Positions 46,197 through 56,003 of a stretch of 64,000 nucleotides of DNA are shown one piece after another. Position numbers and translations under genes: made by a program. Numbering within the stretch: the stretch's first letter is position 1; each line of letters begins with the position of its first letter. This DNA is from Methylobacter marinus A45 (GTDB lineage: Bacteria; Pseudomonadota; Gammaproteobacteria; Methylococcales; Methylomonadaceae): contig NZ_KB912877.1 of NCBI RefSeq assembly GCF_000383855.1, positions 4,917,091 through 4,981,090 on the forward strand. Direction: 5' to 3'. The notes beneath the pieces are model-generated. The model made no database searches. It was not told the DNA's origin and saw nothing but the letters and a program-made list of their open reading frames with translations.

Positions 46197-46515
46197 AATC
46201 CAAGAACATAATAAACAAGACGAACCAATCAATCGGGCGTTTGACGTGCCCTGAAAATTCGACCCTTGTTCACAACAAAAAATCCTCACTCGGCCCCAAT
46301 CCTGAATAAAAAATGAGCCTCATAAAGTCGAAACTTAATAAATTACCGACCTGCCCAACTTTTTGTCAATCCATATATGAACAATAGGTGAACAATATTA
46401 TTACACCGACAGGCAGTGTATTTAAGAGATTAAACAAGCAATTTATCCGATTTTATTGACTCTATTAACAAAAGCCATACCCGTTTAAAACAGAAAAGAC
46501 TATGAGGACAGGACC

Positions 46516-47418
46516 ATGAACGTATTGATCACAGGCGGAACCGGCTTTATCGGCCGCGCATTGGCGCAACATTTGACCCGGCAGGGGCATGCCGTCACCG
46601 TTTTAAGCCGCAATCCCGACAAAGTGGCCGCGATCTGCGGCCCCGGCGTAGCGGCGCTGGGCGATCTGAAGCAGCTTAAAGCCGAAGACGCCTATCAGGT
46701 CATCATCAATCTGGCCGGCGAACCCATCTTTGACGCGCGCTGGACCGAGGCCAGAAAGAAGCTGATCAGGGACAGCCGCATCAATCTGACCGGACAGCTT
46801 ATTGACGGCATTGAACGCATGGCGGTCAAGCCGGATGTGCTGATCAGCGGTTCGGCTATCGGCTATTATGGCGATCAGGGCGATACCGTGCTGACCGAAC
46901 AATCGGCGCCGAACCCGGATTTCTCGCACCGGCTTTGCGCCGACTGGGAACAGGAGGCGCAAAAAGCCGAACAGCTCGGCGTCAGGGTCTGCCTGATCAG
47001 GACCGGCCTGGTTATCGCGGCAGGCGGCGGCCTGCTGAAACGCCTGTTGCTGCCGTTCCGCCTGGGATTGGGCGGCCGCCTGGGCAGCGGCCGGCAATGG
47101 ATGTCCTGGATACACCGCGAGGACTGGATTGCGATAGCCCAGGCCATGATCACCGACACCTCCATGCAAGGCGCCTATAACGCAACCGCCCCCCATCCGG
47201 TCAGCAATCTCGAGTTTACGCAAACCCTGGCGCGCTGCCTGAACCGCCCCGCCCTGCTTCCGGTTCCGGCCGGGCTGTTAAAAGTCTTGTTGGGGGAAAT
47301 GTCGGAACTGGTACTGGGCAGTCAACGCGTCATGCCGGAACGCCTGCTGGCGCAAGGTTTCGGGTTTCAATACCCTGACCTGGCGTCGGCATTACGTCAG
47401 GCACTGGGCCGGACATAA
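46516..47418 (+). CDS. TIGR01777-family NAD(P)-binding epimerase (YfcH-like)
   Basis: A 300-aa short-chain dehydrogenase/epimerase-fold protein. The N-terminal nucleotide motif is LITGGTGFIGRAL. The segment VLISGSAIGYYGDQGD holds the SxxGYYG of this family, and the C-terminus has the DUF1731 domain (ELVLGSQRVMPERLLAQGFGFQYP). The physiological substrate is unknown; E. coli YfcH/SulA-like relatives are likewise uncharacterised. Confidence 0.93.
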   Translation: MNVLITGGTGFIGRALAQHLTRQGHAVTVLSRNPDKVAAICGPGVAALGDLKQLKAEDAYQVIINLAGEPIFDARWTEARKKLIRDSRINLTGQLIDGIERMAVKPDVLISGSAIGYYGDQGDTVLTEQSAPNPDFSHRLCADWEQEAQKAEQLGVRVCLIRTGLVIAAGGGLLKRLLLPFRLGLGGRLGSGRQWMSWIHREDWIAIAQAMITDTSMQGAYNATAPHPVSNLEFTQTLARCLNRPALLPVPAGLLKVLLGEMSELVLGSQRVMPERLLAQGFGFQYPDLASALRQALGRT

Positions 47419-47436
47419 ACTTACCAGCTCGACGAC

Positions 47437-47877
47437 TCACTCAATAACGCCAACTTCCCGCAAGGCATGCCGCAGCTTCTCTACCCGCTTGCGGTTGACG
47501 CCCAGATCGCTGTAGCCGATGCGCGAGGCGGAACGGACATGAATCAGCCCGGCCTCGGCATCGAGCAGGACATCGATATCATCGACAAAACGGAAAACCA
47601 GGCTGGTCGCCTGCGCGTGCAGGGTATGCTCGGTTTCATCGGTAATAACCGTGCGGCTCTGGCTGGTAAGCGCCTGTTTCAATGCCGCCCAGGCATTGTC
47701 CGCTTTACCGTCGATTTTAAACGGTTCGATAAAATGCGCCTCATCCGCGGCCTGGCTTGACACGCAGTTTGGGCTGTTCGGACAAGGGGCCAATTTTTTC
47801 CCGGAGGCGCCGGCATGGCTGGCTGTAAGTAAAGTCATCGTGATAAAACCCGCATGAAAAAGTGATTTGATGGTCAT
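47437..47877 (-). CDS. DUF1499 secreted protein
   Basis: A 146-aa protein of the DUF1499 family. The start at 47877 (MTIKSLFHAGFITMTLLTASHAGA) gives a signal peptide; the frame is open up to 48099, but that part overlaps the divergent tautomerase gene. Family motifs are CPNSPNCVSS near the mature N-terminus and RSASRIGYSDLGVNRKRVEKL near the end. Function unknown. Confidence 0.88.
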   Translation of the reverse strand: MTIKSLFHAGFITMTLLTASHAGASGKKLAPCPNSPNCVSSQAADEAHFIEPFKIDGKADNAWAALKQALTSQSRTVITDETEHTLHAQATSLVFRFVDDIDVLLDAEAGLIHVRSASRIGYSDLGVNRKRVEKLRHALREVGVIE

Positions 47878-48023
47878 CGGTTTACCTAAGTATGTATGAA
47901 ACAGAGCATCGCATTTATCGGACATAAAAACCAGACGGATTGGCGAATCATATTCACTAACCGGCTTTTTAAGATAAACTTTAGTCCAGAATTTATAACG
48001 CAAACACTTTCGGAGCCAGAGCC

Positions 48024-48371
48024 ATGCCCTTGCTGAAATTAAACACCAACAAAACCATCCCTGATCAACAAGCGCCGCAATTGCTGGATCAATTATCAAA
48101 ACTGATGGCGCAACAGACCGGCAAACCGGAGCGCTATGTCATGGTGCAAATAGAAGGCGGCAAGGCCATGCTTTTCGCGGGCAGCGATCAGACACTGGCG
48201 TATGCCGAGTGTAAAAGCATCGGCCTGACGTCGGCGCAGGCCAAGGCCATCTCGTCATCGCTCTGCCAGTTATTGAACGATGCCTTACAGATCCCGGCCG
48301 ACCGTGTTTACATCGAATTCAGCAATTGTCCGGCCGAATACTGGGGCTGGAATGGCTCGACTTTCGGCTAG
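48024..48371 (+). CDS. MIF/phenylpyruvate tautomerase-family protein
   Basis: A 115-aa tautomerase-superfamily protein. Pro2, which becomes the N-terminal catalytic proline after Met removal, is present (MPLLKLNTN). The length and segments PERYVMVQIEGG and RVYIEFSNCPAEYWGWNGSTFG match the MIF group. The cellular substrate is unknown. Confidence 0.93.
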   Translation: MPLLKLNTNKTIPDQQAPQLLDQLSKLMAQQTGKPERYVMVQIEGGKAMLFAGSDQTLAYAECKSIGLTSAQAKAISSSLCQLLNDALQIPADRVYIEFSNCPAEYWGWNGSTFG

Positions 48372-48452
48372 TCAACCGGCTGAACACATCATATTACAGT
48401 GCCGAGCTACCGGCCAAGCTGTAAACACAACGCTTAAAACGGAGATATAACC

Positions 48453-49457
48453 ATGGCTAATCGTATCACTCTGACCCAGTTCATCATCGAACAGCAGCGC
48501 GAGTTGCCGGGCGTATCGGGCACCTTCACTTTATTGCTCAACGATATCGTAACCGCCTGCAAGAAGATATCGCATCTGGTCAACCGGGGCGACCTGATCG
48601 GCGTGCTGGGCAGCGCCGAATCCGAGAATGTGCAGGGCGAGGTTCAGAAGAAACTGGACATCATCACCAACGACATCATGATCAACGCCCTGAACTGGAC
48701 CGGGCACCTGTCTGGCATGGCATCGGAAGAGGTCGACGATATCATCAAAATCCCGGGCCAGTATCCCAAAGGCAAATACCTGGCCCTGTTCGATCCGCTG
48801 GACGGCTCTTCCAACATTGACGTCAACCTGACCGTCGGCACCATTTTCTCGATACTGCGCTGCCGGGAAGGCGTCGATCCGACCCTGGAGGATTTTCTGC
48901 AAAAAGGCAGCGACCAGGTTTGCGCCGGCTTCGTGCTCTACGGTCCGTCGACGATGATGGTGCTGACCACCGGGCACGGCGTCAACGGCTTCACCCTCGA
49001 CCAGGACATCGGCGAATTCATCCTGACCCACCCGAACATGACCATTCCGAACGAGACCTGCGAATTTGCCATCAACATGTCGAACCAGCGTTACTGGGAA
49101 GCGCCTGTGCAGCGTTATATCGATGAATGCCTGCAAGGCGAGGAAGGCCCGCGCGGTAAAAATTTCAACATGCGTTGGGTCGCATCCCTGGTTGCCGAGG
49201 TCTACCGGATTCTGACCCGCGGCGGCGTATTCCTGTATCCATTCGATTTACGCGATCCCGCCAAACCGGCCAAATTGCGCCTGATGTACGAGGCCAATCC
49301 GGTCGGTTTTATCATCGAACAAGCCGGCGGCGCCTGCTCGACCGGACGCGAGCGCATACTCGACCTCAAACCGACGGGACTGCATCAGCGCGTGCCCGTG
49401 GTTTTAGGATCGAAAAGCGAGGTTGAGCGGATTGTGGAATACCACAAGGCGGATTGA
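48453..49457 (+). CDS. fbp: Fructose-1,6-bisphosphatase class I
   Basis: Hydrolyses fructose-1,6-bisphosphate to fructose 6-phosphate in gluconeogenesis and C1 sugar recycling; fructose 6-phosphate is also a substrate of the sucrose-phosphate synthase encoded at 60-62 kb. The 334-aa protein has the metal site [14 protein letters not shown], preceded by an SEE-type motif (MASEEVDD), and [15 protein letters not shown] near the C-terminus. Confidence 0.97.
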   Translation: MANRITLTQFIIEQQRELPGVSGTFTLLLNDIVTACKKISHLVNRGDLIGVLGSAESENVQGEVQKKLDIITNDIMINALNWTGHLSGMASEEVDDIIKIPGQYPKGKYLALFDPLDGSSNIDVNLTVGTIFSILRCREGVDPTLEDFLQKGSDQVCAGFVLYGPSTMMVLTTGHGVNGFTLDQDIGEFILTHPNMTIPNETCEFAINMSNQRYWEAPVQRYIDECLQGEEGPRGKNFNMRWVASLVAEVYRILTRGGVFLYPFDLRDPAKPAKLRLMYEANPVGFIIEQAGGACSTGRERILDLKPTGLHQRVPVVLGSKSEVERIVEYHKAD

Positions 49458-49475
49458 CCGGTCAGCGAGGCTCAA

Positions 49476-49509
49476 AATACGGCCGGCCTGTTCCAACCGG
49501 CCCCGTATT
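49476..49509. terminator. Hairpin downstream of fbp
   Basis: AATACGG-CCGG and CCGG-CC-CCGTATT form a GC-rich stem with a two-base bulge 18 bp after the fbp stop. There is no T-run, so a terminator is likely but unproven. Confidence 0.45.
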
Positions 49510-49611
49510 GCCCATGCAAAGCGTTTTTGAATCCAGCGCATTCACAGCCATTAATCATTTTAAAACCATGCCGAGGGCGGCTCTTGCTCATCGACTGATT
49601 ACAATAAAAAA

Positions 49612-50058
49612 ATGAAATTATTACTGACACTCCTCTTATCGATATTCACTCTGAACGTTCACGCCGCTTATAAATGCGTCGTCAACGGCAAAACGATCTA
49701 TTCAACCTCGAAATGCGCCCAGGACGCAGAACAGTTTTCAATAGACAAGGACTCGGACTGGACCATGAAATTAAAGGCCAGAACCGCGCCCCGGGAAGAT
49801 GCGAGCCTTAATGCCATCAGATCCCTGCCTTTGCCTGACGAAACCGCTGGCGAAACGTCATCTCAAATAGCCGCTGCGGACCGTCATGCCGATACCGGCG
49901 CATCATCGAAAAACTCCGGATTCACCTGCGACGGCCGGAACCGTTGCCCGCAAATGACTTCTTGCGAAGAAGCAACTTTCTTTTTGCAAAATTGCCCAAA
50001 TCAGGAAACGGACGGCGACCATGACGGCGTCCCGTGCGAAGATCAATGGTGTCAATGA
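49612..50058 (+). CDS. Secreted protein with DUF4124-like and excalibur domains
   Basis: A 148-aa exported protein. The signal peptide MKLLLTLLLSIFTLNVHA is followed by AYKCVVNGKTIYSTSKC (DUF4124-like). A low-complexity linker leads to a C-terminal excalibur Ca2+-binding module (FTCDGRNRCPQMTSCEEATFFL, then DGDHDGVPCEDQWC). Probably a cell-surface or periplasmic protein; function unknown. Confidence 0.85.
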   Translation: MKLLLTLLLSIFTLNVHAAYKCVVNGKTIYSTSKCAQDAEQFSIDKDSDWTMKLKARTAPREDASLNAIRSLPLPDETAGETSSQIAAADRHADTGASSKNSGFTCDGRNRCPQMTSCEEATFFLQNCPNQETDGDHDGVPCEDQWCQ

Positions 50059-50144
50059 CAATCGGAGACCTAAGCCGGATTGGCTAGGCCGGCCTGCCGA
50101 AATCCCTTGCCGATTTACACCGCTCCCCCGTCCAGGCTATTTGA

Positions 50145-51092
50145 ATGATAAATGTCATGAAAAAAATTCCCATCGGTATCAGCAGTTGTTTACTCGGTCA
50201 CAACGTCCGTTATGACGGCAGTCATAAACGGGATGCCTATATCACCGGCACGCTCAGCGAATATTTCGACTTCCGGCCGTTCTGCCCGGAAGTCGAGATC
50301 GGCCTCGGCACGCCGCGCCCGACGATTCACCTGGTCAGGGTCAATGGCGAGATACGCTGCATCGGTATTAAAAACCCCGAAATCGACGTGACGGAGCGAT
50401 TGCGCGACCATGCCGGGCAATTGGCCGCGCAGCATGCCGATTTATGCGGCTATATTCTGAAAAAGGATTCGCCAAGCTGCGGCATGGAGCGGGTCAAGGT
50501 GTATGCCGACAATATCCCCAGACGGGACGGCGTCGGCATTTATGCCGAAACCATGATGCGCAATAATCCGCTGCTGCCGGTGGAAGAAGAAGGCCGGTTG
50601 GGCGACGCCGGCCTGCGCGAGAATTTCATCCAGCGCATCTATGTGCTGTACCGCTGGAAACTGATGCTGGCGGAAGGGTTGACGGCACGCAGCCTGACCC
50701 GTTTTCATGCCCGGCATAAGCTGATCATCATGAGCCACGGCGATTACCGCGAACTGGGCCAGTTGCTCGCCGGCGCCGCCCAGGACAATATCGAACAGGT
50801 TGCCGACCGGTATATTCTGCTGTTGATGACGACGCTCCGGAAAGTCGCCAGCCGCAGCAACCATGTCAATGTCCTCCAGCATATCCAGGGCTATCTGAAA
50901 AAAGAGCTGAGCGCCGACGACAAAGCCGAGCTTTGCGAAATCATCGAACGATACCGCCAGGGCGAACTGCCGCTGATTGTGCCGTTGACGTTGCTGAAGC
51001 ACCACTTCCGTAAAACGCCCGATCCCTATATCGATGAATCCTATTACCTGTCGCCCTACCCTCAGGAATTGCGGCTGATCAATCAGCTATAG
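50145..51092 (+). CDS. DUF523-DUF1722 two-domain protein (YbgA-like)
   Basis: A 315-aa protein with an N-terminal DUF523 (ISSCLLGHNVRYDG, FCPEVEIGLGTPRPTIHLV, KKDSPSCGMERVKVY; conserved cysteines suggest an Fe-S or metal site) and a C-terminal DUF1722 (RFHARHKLIIMSH, the long helical part to KTPDPYIDESYYLSPYP). In other bacteria the pair lies near photolyase genes; no photolyase is nearby. Start ATG 50145 or 50157. The next gene begins 2 bp after its stop. Confidence 0.9.
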   Translation: MINVMKKIPIGISSCLLGHNVRYDGSHKRDAYITGTLSEYFDFRPFCPEVEIGLGTPRPTIHLVRVNGEIRCIGIKNPEIDVTERLRDHAGQLAAQHADLCGYILKKDSPSCGMERVKVYADNIPRRDGVGIYAETMMRNNPLLPVEEEGRLGDAGLRENFIQRIYVLYRWKLMLAEGLTARSLTRFHARHKLIIMSHGDYRELGQLLAGAAQDNIEQVADRYILLLMTTLRKVASRSNHVNVLQHIQGYLKKELSADDKAELCEIIERYRQGELPLIVPLTLLKHHFRKTPDPYIDESYYLSPYPQELRLINQL

Positions 51093-51094
51093 CC

Positions 51095-51937
51095 ATGGCC
51101 AAGTTACTGATTGTCGGCTGCGGCGATTTGGGTATGCGCCTGGCTCATGTGCTGTCCGATCAAGGCCATCAGGTGACCGGCCTCAAACGCCGCCCGCCAT
51201 CCCATGACCACCGAATCCGTTTTGCAGCTGCCGACATCGCGACCGGCGCCGGGCTCGATGCGCTGGATGCGGATTTCGACCAGGCGTTTTTCATCGTCAC
51301 GCCGGATGGCCGCACTGAGTCGGACTATCGCGCCGTATACGAGACCGGCCTGAACCGCCTGCTGACGAGGCTGCCCCGGTGCCCCTGGTTTTTTGTCTCG
51401 TCCACCGGCGTCTACGCGCAGACCGGGGGCGAATGGGTCGATGAAGACTCGCCGGCCGAACCGAGGGCGATCACGAGCCGGCTGATCCGGGGGGCCGAAC
51501 AACGGCTGATCGCATCAAGCCCCGATTCGGTCATCGTACGCTTTTCCGGCATTTACGGTCCGGGCCGCGAATCGCTGCTGAGAAAAGCCGCGCAATCCCC
51601 CGTCATTCAAAAAGAGCCGCCCTATTTCACCAACCGCATCCATCAGCAGGATTGCGTGGACGTGTTGGCTTTTCTTCTGAATCAACGACTGGCGGGCCGC
51701 AGACTGGAACCCTGTTATCTGGCCAGCGACGATGATCCCGCGCCGCTATGGGAAGTCGTCTCATGGCTGGCGGAACGCCTGCATTGCGCGCCGCCTGTCG
51801 CCGGGGCGACAGGCGGCGATGCGGTCATGAACAAACAGTGCCGTAACCGGCGCCTGAAAGAGCTGGGCTACCAGTTCCGCTATCCCGGCTATAAAGAAGG
51901 CTATGCGGAGTTGATCGATGCGCGCGGGACCGGCTGA
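51095..51937 (+). CDS. NAD(P)-dependent epimerase/dehydratase (YeeZ-like)
   Basis: A 280-aa Rossmann-fold protein beginning MAKLLIVGCGDLGMRLA, with SSTGVYAQTGGEWVDEDSP and the segment VIVRFSGIYGPGR typical of the extended SDR group. Substrate unknown. It is tightly coupled to the DUF523 gene. Confidence 0.9.
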   Translation: MAKLLIVGCGDLGMRLAHVLSDQGHQVTGLKRRPPSHDHRIRFAAADIATGAGLDALDADFDQAFFIVTPDGRTESDYRAVYETGLNRLLTRLPRCPWFFVSSTGVYAQTGGEWVDEDSPAEPRAITSRLIRGAEQRLIASSPDSVIVRFSGIYGPGRESLLRKAAQSPVIQKEPPYFTNRIHQQDCVDVLAFLLNQRLAGRRLEPCYLASDDDPAPLWEVVSWLAERLHCAPPVAGATGGDAVMNKQCRNRRLKELGYQFRYPGYKEGYAELIDARGTG

Positions 51938-52031
51938 CCGGCTCTTTTCTCGAATTTGCCGTCTTCAGTAACCTGACTATTTCACCACAAAGGACACGAA
52001 CGACCGCATTCGCGGGGTCGTCTTTGGTTTC

Positions 52032-52046
52032 ATGAAATATCCGGGG
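52032..52046. repeat. Solo copy of the IS1380 terminal motif
   Basis: ATGAAATATCCGGGG matches the right end of the IS at 38550-38564 over 15 bases, but no transposase or second end is nearby. Just before it is a fragment of a CCACAAAGGACACGAACG-type repeat (about 51984). The 315-bp gap 51938-52252 contains nothing else that I can support. Confidence 0.6.
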
Positions 52047-52252
52047 CAACATCAGTAAATATGTTGGCCTGTTTGTTCACATTCGCGACCTCCTGTCACA
52101 GAAATTGCGAATGCCCGACAAGTCCCGTCTGCTTCATTTTTTACCTGAACGGGCTGTTTTTATTCCCGGTCTGGAGGCGGACAAAGGTCAAAACATCATT
52201 TTTATCCTATACTTTTAAGTTCCTATTTTTGTGCAAGACAAATTCCTCCGCC

Positions 52253-52948
52253 ATGGGCTACCTGAATATTTATTTTAACGACGAACTCAAATCCAAACAT
52301 CAAGTGAGCGCCCTCATCACTCGTATCGGCCGTCATCAGGACAATGACGTGGTCATCGATAACGCCGGCGTCTCAGGCAATCATGCCGAGATCATCAAGA
52401 ACGGCGATCAATACACCATTCATGACCTCGACAGCAAAAATGGCGTTTATGTCAACGGCGAGCGAATCTCGAAGAAAGAATTGAAGTTCGGCGATGAAAT
52501 CATTATTTTCAAGCACAGGCTGCGCTTCATAGGGGTGGATTTGCCGGTCGCCGTCGTAACGCCGGATTCGACAGCCAGCATCGAAAAAAGCAATCAGTCG
52601 GCTACGGTGGAAGTCGATGTTTCCAAACTGGAAACCCTGCTCAAGGAGAAGGAGGCTAATAACGCTTGCCTTGAAGTTTCAAGCGGCGCCATGGCCGGCC
52701 GGACATTCAGATTATCAAAACCCCGCTTCAGCGTCGGCAAATCTCCGGATTGCGACCTCCAGACCGGCGGCTGGTTTGCGCCTCAAATCGCCGCCAAAAT
52801 CGTTCGTCAAAGCGACGGTTATTATCTGGTTCCGGAAAAACGTGGCAAAACCCGCCATAACGGCACCCCGATCAAAGGCAGGGTAAAACTCAAGCCCGGC
52901 GACTCCATCGAAATCCGCGGCATAAAGCTTCACTTCACCAATAAATGA
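52253..52948 (+). CDS. FHA-domain protein
   Basis: A 231-aa cytoplasmic protein that binds phosphothreonine peptides. The first FHA domain (about 1-85) is intact: RIGRHQDNDVVIDNAGVSGNHAEI with the conserved Arg, Ser, His and HDLDSKNGVYVNGERI. A second, divergent FHA-like region (about 130-230; FSVGKSPDCDLQT, KTRHNGTPIKGRVKLKPGD) lacks some of these residues. Start ATG 52253; the frame is open further upstream, but that part is unlikely to be coding. It is followed by a Ser/Thr kinase and a PP2C phosphatase, its likely partners. Confidence 0.9.
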   Translation: MGYLNIYFNDELKSKHQVSALITRIGRHQDNDVVIDNAGVSGNHAEIIKNGDQYTIHDLDSKNGVYVNGERISKKELKFGDEIIIFKHRLRFIGVDLPVAVVTPDSTASIEKSNQSATVEVDVSKLETLLKEKEANNACLEVSSGAMAGRTFRLSKPRFSVGKSPDCDLQTGGWFAPQIAAKIVRQSDGYYLVPEKRGKTRHNGTPIKGRVKLKPGDSIEIRGIKLHFTNK

Positions 52949-53002
52949 TGAGTCGCCAATCAAGGGCGTTAACTCCTTTTATGCAACAGTGAAAACCCGA
53001 CA

Positions 53003-54592
53003 TTGACTATCCAGGTTCCCGGTTACACGATCCAGACGCTGTTAGGCGAAGGCGGCATGGCTTCTGTTTTTTTAGCGACGCAGAAATCCCTTGACCGTCC
53101 CGTCGCGTTAAAAATTCTGAAAAAATTCGATACTGCCGCGCAGATCAAGCGGTTTTTCAATGAAGGCCGGATCATCGCCTCATTGAATCACCACAACATT
53201 ATTACCATTCATGACCTGGGCGAGGTCAATGGCCAATGCTTTCTGGCCATGGAATATATCGATGGCGGGGATCTCAAACAGCGCATCGCTGCCGGTTTGC
53301 CGCCGGATGAAGCGATACGGCTGATCAAACTGATTGCGCATTGTCTCGATGTTGTACACCAGAAAGGCATCATCCACCGGGACATCAAGCCTGAAAACAT
53401 CCTGTTCAGAAAAAACGGCACGCCGGTCCTGACGGATTTCGGCGTGGCCAAACAGCTACAGGCCGATGCCTCACTGACGATGGACGGCTCGGCTATCGGC
53501 AGCCCTTATTATCTGAGTCCGGAACAAGCCGGGCAGAAGCCCCTCGATTCGAGAACGGATATTTATAGCCTCGGCATTATTTTTTACGAAATGCTGACCG
53601 GCCAGAAACCGTTTCTGGGCGACTCCCCCATTGAAATCATCATCGCGCATTTGACGACCGAGGCCCCGCCCCTGCCTAAAAACCTGGCAAAATACCAGCC
53701 GTTATTGGACTTGATGATTGCCCGGGATGCCAATGACCGGTTTGGCTCCGCCGCCGAGCTGGTCAGTTTTCTTGAACAACGCCGGAACCCTGCCTCCCCT
53801 CAAGCGCTGACCCGAAAGCTCGGCAACCTCATTGCCGCCGCTGAGAAAAAAGCCAAGGCACAGGTTGACAGCCCGCTGTCCGCAACCTTATCAAGCAAAC
53901 GCCTGTACAAGGCCCTATGGCCAGGCCTGACAGGCGTTGTCCTGTTATCGGCCGCGCTCTATTTTTATGCTTATCCTGATACCAGGCCGGCCTCGCCAGA
54001 GCTCGCTTTAGCCGATACCGCCCCGGATGAAAGCGCCACACCCGAGACGGCTCCCGTTTTGTTGGACGAAAGCAGGATTCAACAGCTGCTGGCGCAAGCG
54101 GAAATGCTGCTGGGCACGCCGGATTTGTCCCTGCCAACGCTGAAACAGGCATACGACGTATACAATCAGGTAGTTGATCTGGACCCTGATAACACTATCG
54201 CAAACCAGGGAAAACAACGCGCCGCTTCCTTGTTCGCGGCTATGCAAGGGAAGATAGAGAGTTATCTCTCCGAAGCGCAAAAGGCGCTGCGCACTTTCAG
54301 GCTGACTTCACCTTCAAGACATAACGCCATGTTCTATTTTCATGAAGCCCTGCTTTTGGACCCCAACAATTCCGAAGCACAGCAGGGCCGCTTTAAAGTC
54401 GCGAATGCCTATGCGGATCTGGCTGAGTCCAATCTGAACCGTTTTGATTACAGTTCGGCCAGAACAAATATTAATAAAGGTCTGGCTATTAATCCGACGT
54501 CATCCCGATTATTAGCGCTCAGAAAAAAAACCAATGCCTTCAAGGACGCCCCCGGGCGCCTGTTCGGAAAAATCAAATCCATCTTTGATTAA
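53003..54592 (+). CDS. Membrane Ser/Thr protein kinase (PknB/Hanks type)
   Basis: A 529-aa eukaryotic-like kinase. Kinase domain (about 6-265): glycine loop GEGGMASVF, VALKILKKF lysine, HRDIKPEN catalytic loop, DFG, and SPEQAG. One transmembrane helix (about 303-322; WPGLTGVVLLSAALYFYAY) precedes an extracytoplasmic TPR-like helical region (about 350-520). The start codon appears to be TTG at 53003; I see no in-frame ATG near it. It lies between the FHA and PP2C genes. Confidence 0.93.
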   Translation: MTIQVPGYTIQTLLGEGGMASVFLATQKSLDRPVALKILKKFDTAAQIKRFFNEGRIIASLNHHNIITIHDLGEVNGQCFLAMEYIDGGDLKQRIAAGLPPDEAIRLIKLIAHCLDVVHQKGIIHRDIKPENILFRKNGTPVLTDFGVAKQLQADASLTMDGSAIGSPYYLSPEQAGQKPLDSRTDIYSLGIIFYEMLTGQKPFLGDSPIEIIIAHLTTEAPPLPKNLAKYQPLLDLMIARDANDRFGSAAELVSFLEQRRNPASPQALTRKLGNLIAAAEKKAKAQVDSPLSATLSSKRLYKALWPGLTGVVLLSAALYFYAYPDTRPASPELALADTAPDESATPETAPVLLDESRIQQLLAQAEMLLGTPDLSLPTLKQAYDVYNQVVDLDPDNTIANQGKQRAASLFAAMQGKIESYLSEAQKALRTFRLTSPSRHNAMFYFHEALLLDPNNSEAQQGRFKVANAYADLAESNLNRFDYSSARTNINKGLAINPTSSRLLALRKKTNAFKDAPGRLFGKIKSIFD

Positions 54593-54631
54593 AGAACGGA
54601 TGACAACTTTACAATTAAGGAGACGTCACTG

Positions 54632-55417
54632 ATGTCCTGGAAATTCGGACAAGCAATCAACATAGGTAAGCGAAGCGAGCAACAGGATCGCATAGGCCTA
54701 TTCCATGCCAAAAACGGCAAAAGGCATCTGCTGGTTGTCGCTGACGGCATGGGCGGAATTGCCAATGGCGATCAGGCCGCGCAAATTGTCGTGGACACCG
54801 CTGAACAGGCGTTCAAAAACAACAAAATCCGCGACCCCGAACGGTTTCTCGAGGACATCTGCAGTCACTCCCATGACCGGATTAACCAGCTTGGGACGGA
54901 TGCTTCTTCAGCACCCGGCACCACCTGTGTCCTGCTATATATCGACAAGCTTCGGGCCTATTGGTCCCATGTCGGCGACTCGCGCCTGTATCATTACCGG
55001 CAAGGCCGGTTGATCCATCAGACGCTGGATCATTCAGTGCGGCAATTGATGATCGATCAGGACGCCATAAAGGAAAATAGCCTGGAAGCCAGATCTTTAC
55101 AAAATCAGCTCTATAAACGCCTGGGCGGCATTAAAAAACAGGCCCCCGATATTCATGCCGACACCCTGGAACCTGGCGACATGTTTCTGCTCTGCAGCGA
55201 TGGCCTCTGGCCCGCCATTGCAAAAGATCAGATCCCGGCCATTCTTCAGGCGCATCCAGTGGATCAGGACGGCCCTGAGCAACTCGTGAACATGGCTTTG
55301 CAGCATGGAGGGCGGCATTGCGACAATATCAGCGTTGCATTGGCTCAATGGGAAAAAACGCCGACCAAGCCAAGTAATTTAATCCTAAAAATACTCAGCT
55401 TTTTTAACAAGGATTAA
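54632..55417 (+). CDS. PP2C-type Ser/Thr phosphatase
   Basis: A 261-aa metal-dependent phosphatase (Stp/PppA type) that should reverse the adjacent kinase. Metal-binding motifs VVADGMGGIANGDQ, WSHVGDSRLYHY and LLCSDGLWP, and the final DNISVALAQW, are intact. It is soluble, with no transmembrane segment. It begins 40 bp after the kinase gene. Confidence 0.94.
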   Translation: MSWKFGQAINIGKRSEQQDRIGLFHAKNGKRHLLVVADGMGGIANGDQAAQIVVDTAEQAFKNNKIRDPERFLEDICSHSHDRINQLGTDASSAPGTTCVLLYIDKLRAYWSHVGDSRLYHYRQGRLIHQTLDHSVRQLMIDQDAIKENSLEARSLQNQLYKRLGGIKKQAPDIHADTLEPGDMFLLCSDGLWPAIAKDQIPAILQAHPVDQDGPEQLVNMALQHGGRHCDNISVALAQWEKTPTKPSNLILKILSFFNKD

Positions 55418-55466
55418 CCTGAGCGGTTATCCGTCAGCCCGTTTCCATTCATTTGACTAATAATTT

Positions 55467-55916
55467 ATGCAAAGCAAGAGCCCTTTTTTTAAGCAACCGC
55501 TGTTATTGATTTTGATTTTTCTTGCAAACACCAGTTCCGCTCAAGTTTATAAATGGACGGATGCTTCGGGAAAAACGCATTTCAGTGACGCCCCGAGCAG
55601 AAGTCACGATGTTGAGGAAGTGTCGATCACTGTCAAACGCGCCGGATCTATCACTCCATCAGCCCATGAACCCGCCGCCGATGAAACAACCGAGGACGTC
55701 ATCATGTATGCCACGAGCTGGTGCCCTTACTGCAAAAAAGCGCGTAATTATTTTCGAGACAATGGCATCGCCTTTACGGAATACGATATTGAAAAAGACC
55801 AACGCGCCAAGCAGATGTATGATCGGCTTGGCGGTCACGGAGTCCCGGTTATTCTGGTCGGCAACAAGCGCATGGACGGATTCAATGTCGCGGATTTCGA
55901 ACGCATGTATCACTAG
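55467..55916 (+). CDS. DUF4124-glutaredoxin fusion, exported
   Basis: A 149-aa protein: a signal-like N-terminus (LLLILIFLANTSSAQ), a DUF4124 domain (VYKWTDASGKTHFSDAPS) and a C-terminal glutaredoxin domain (VIMYATSWCPYCKKA, with GVPVILVGNKRMDGF). The CPYC active site is that of dithiol glutaredoxins. Export of a glutaredoxin domain is unusual because the periplasm lacks glutathione reductase. It is the last gene of the kinase cluster, 49 bp after PP2C. Confidence 0.88.
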   Translation: MQSKSPFFKQPLLLILIFLANTSSAQVYKWTDASGKTHFSDAPSRSHDVEEVSITVKRAGSITPSAHEPAADETTEDVIMYATSWCPYCKKARNYFRDNGIAFTEYDIEKDQRAKQMYDRLGGHGVPVILVGNKRMDGFNVADFERMYH

Positions 55917-56003
55917 CAGGAGCATGGGAACGAGGAGAGAGTAGCGCTTGCCCTGGTTCCCACGGTCCTGAGACTGTGAAAGTATTCAATTTAAAGGATT
56001 TAA

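Noticed and set aside
52253..55417. Assignment of FHA-kinase-PP2C to a type VI secretion locus
   Set aside because: No tss genes are adjacent in the window.
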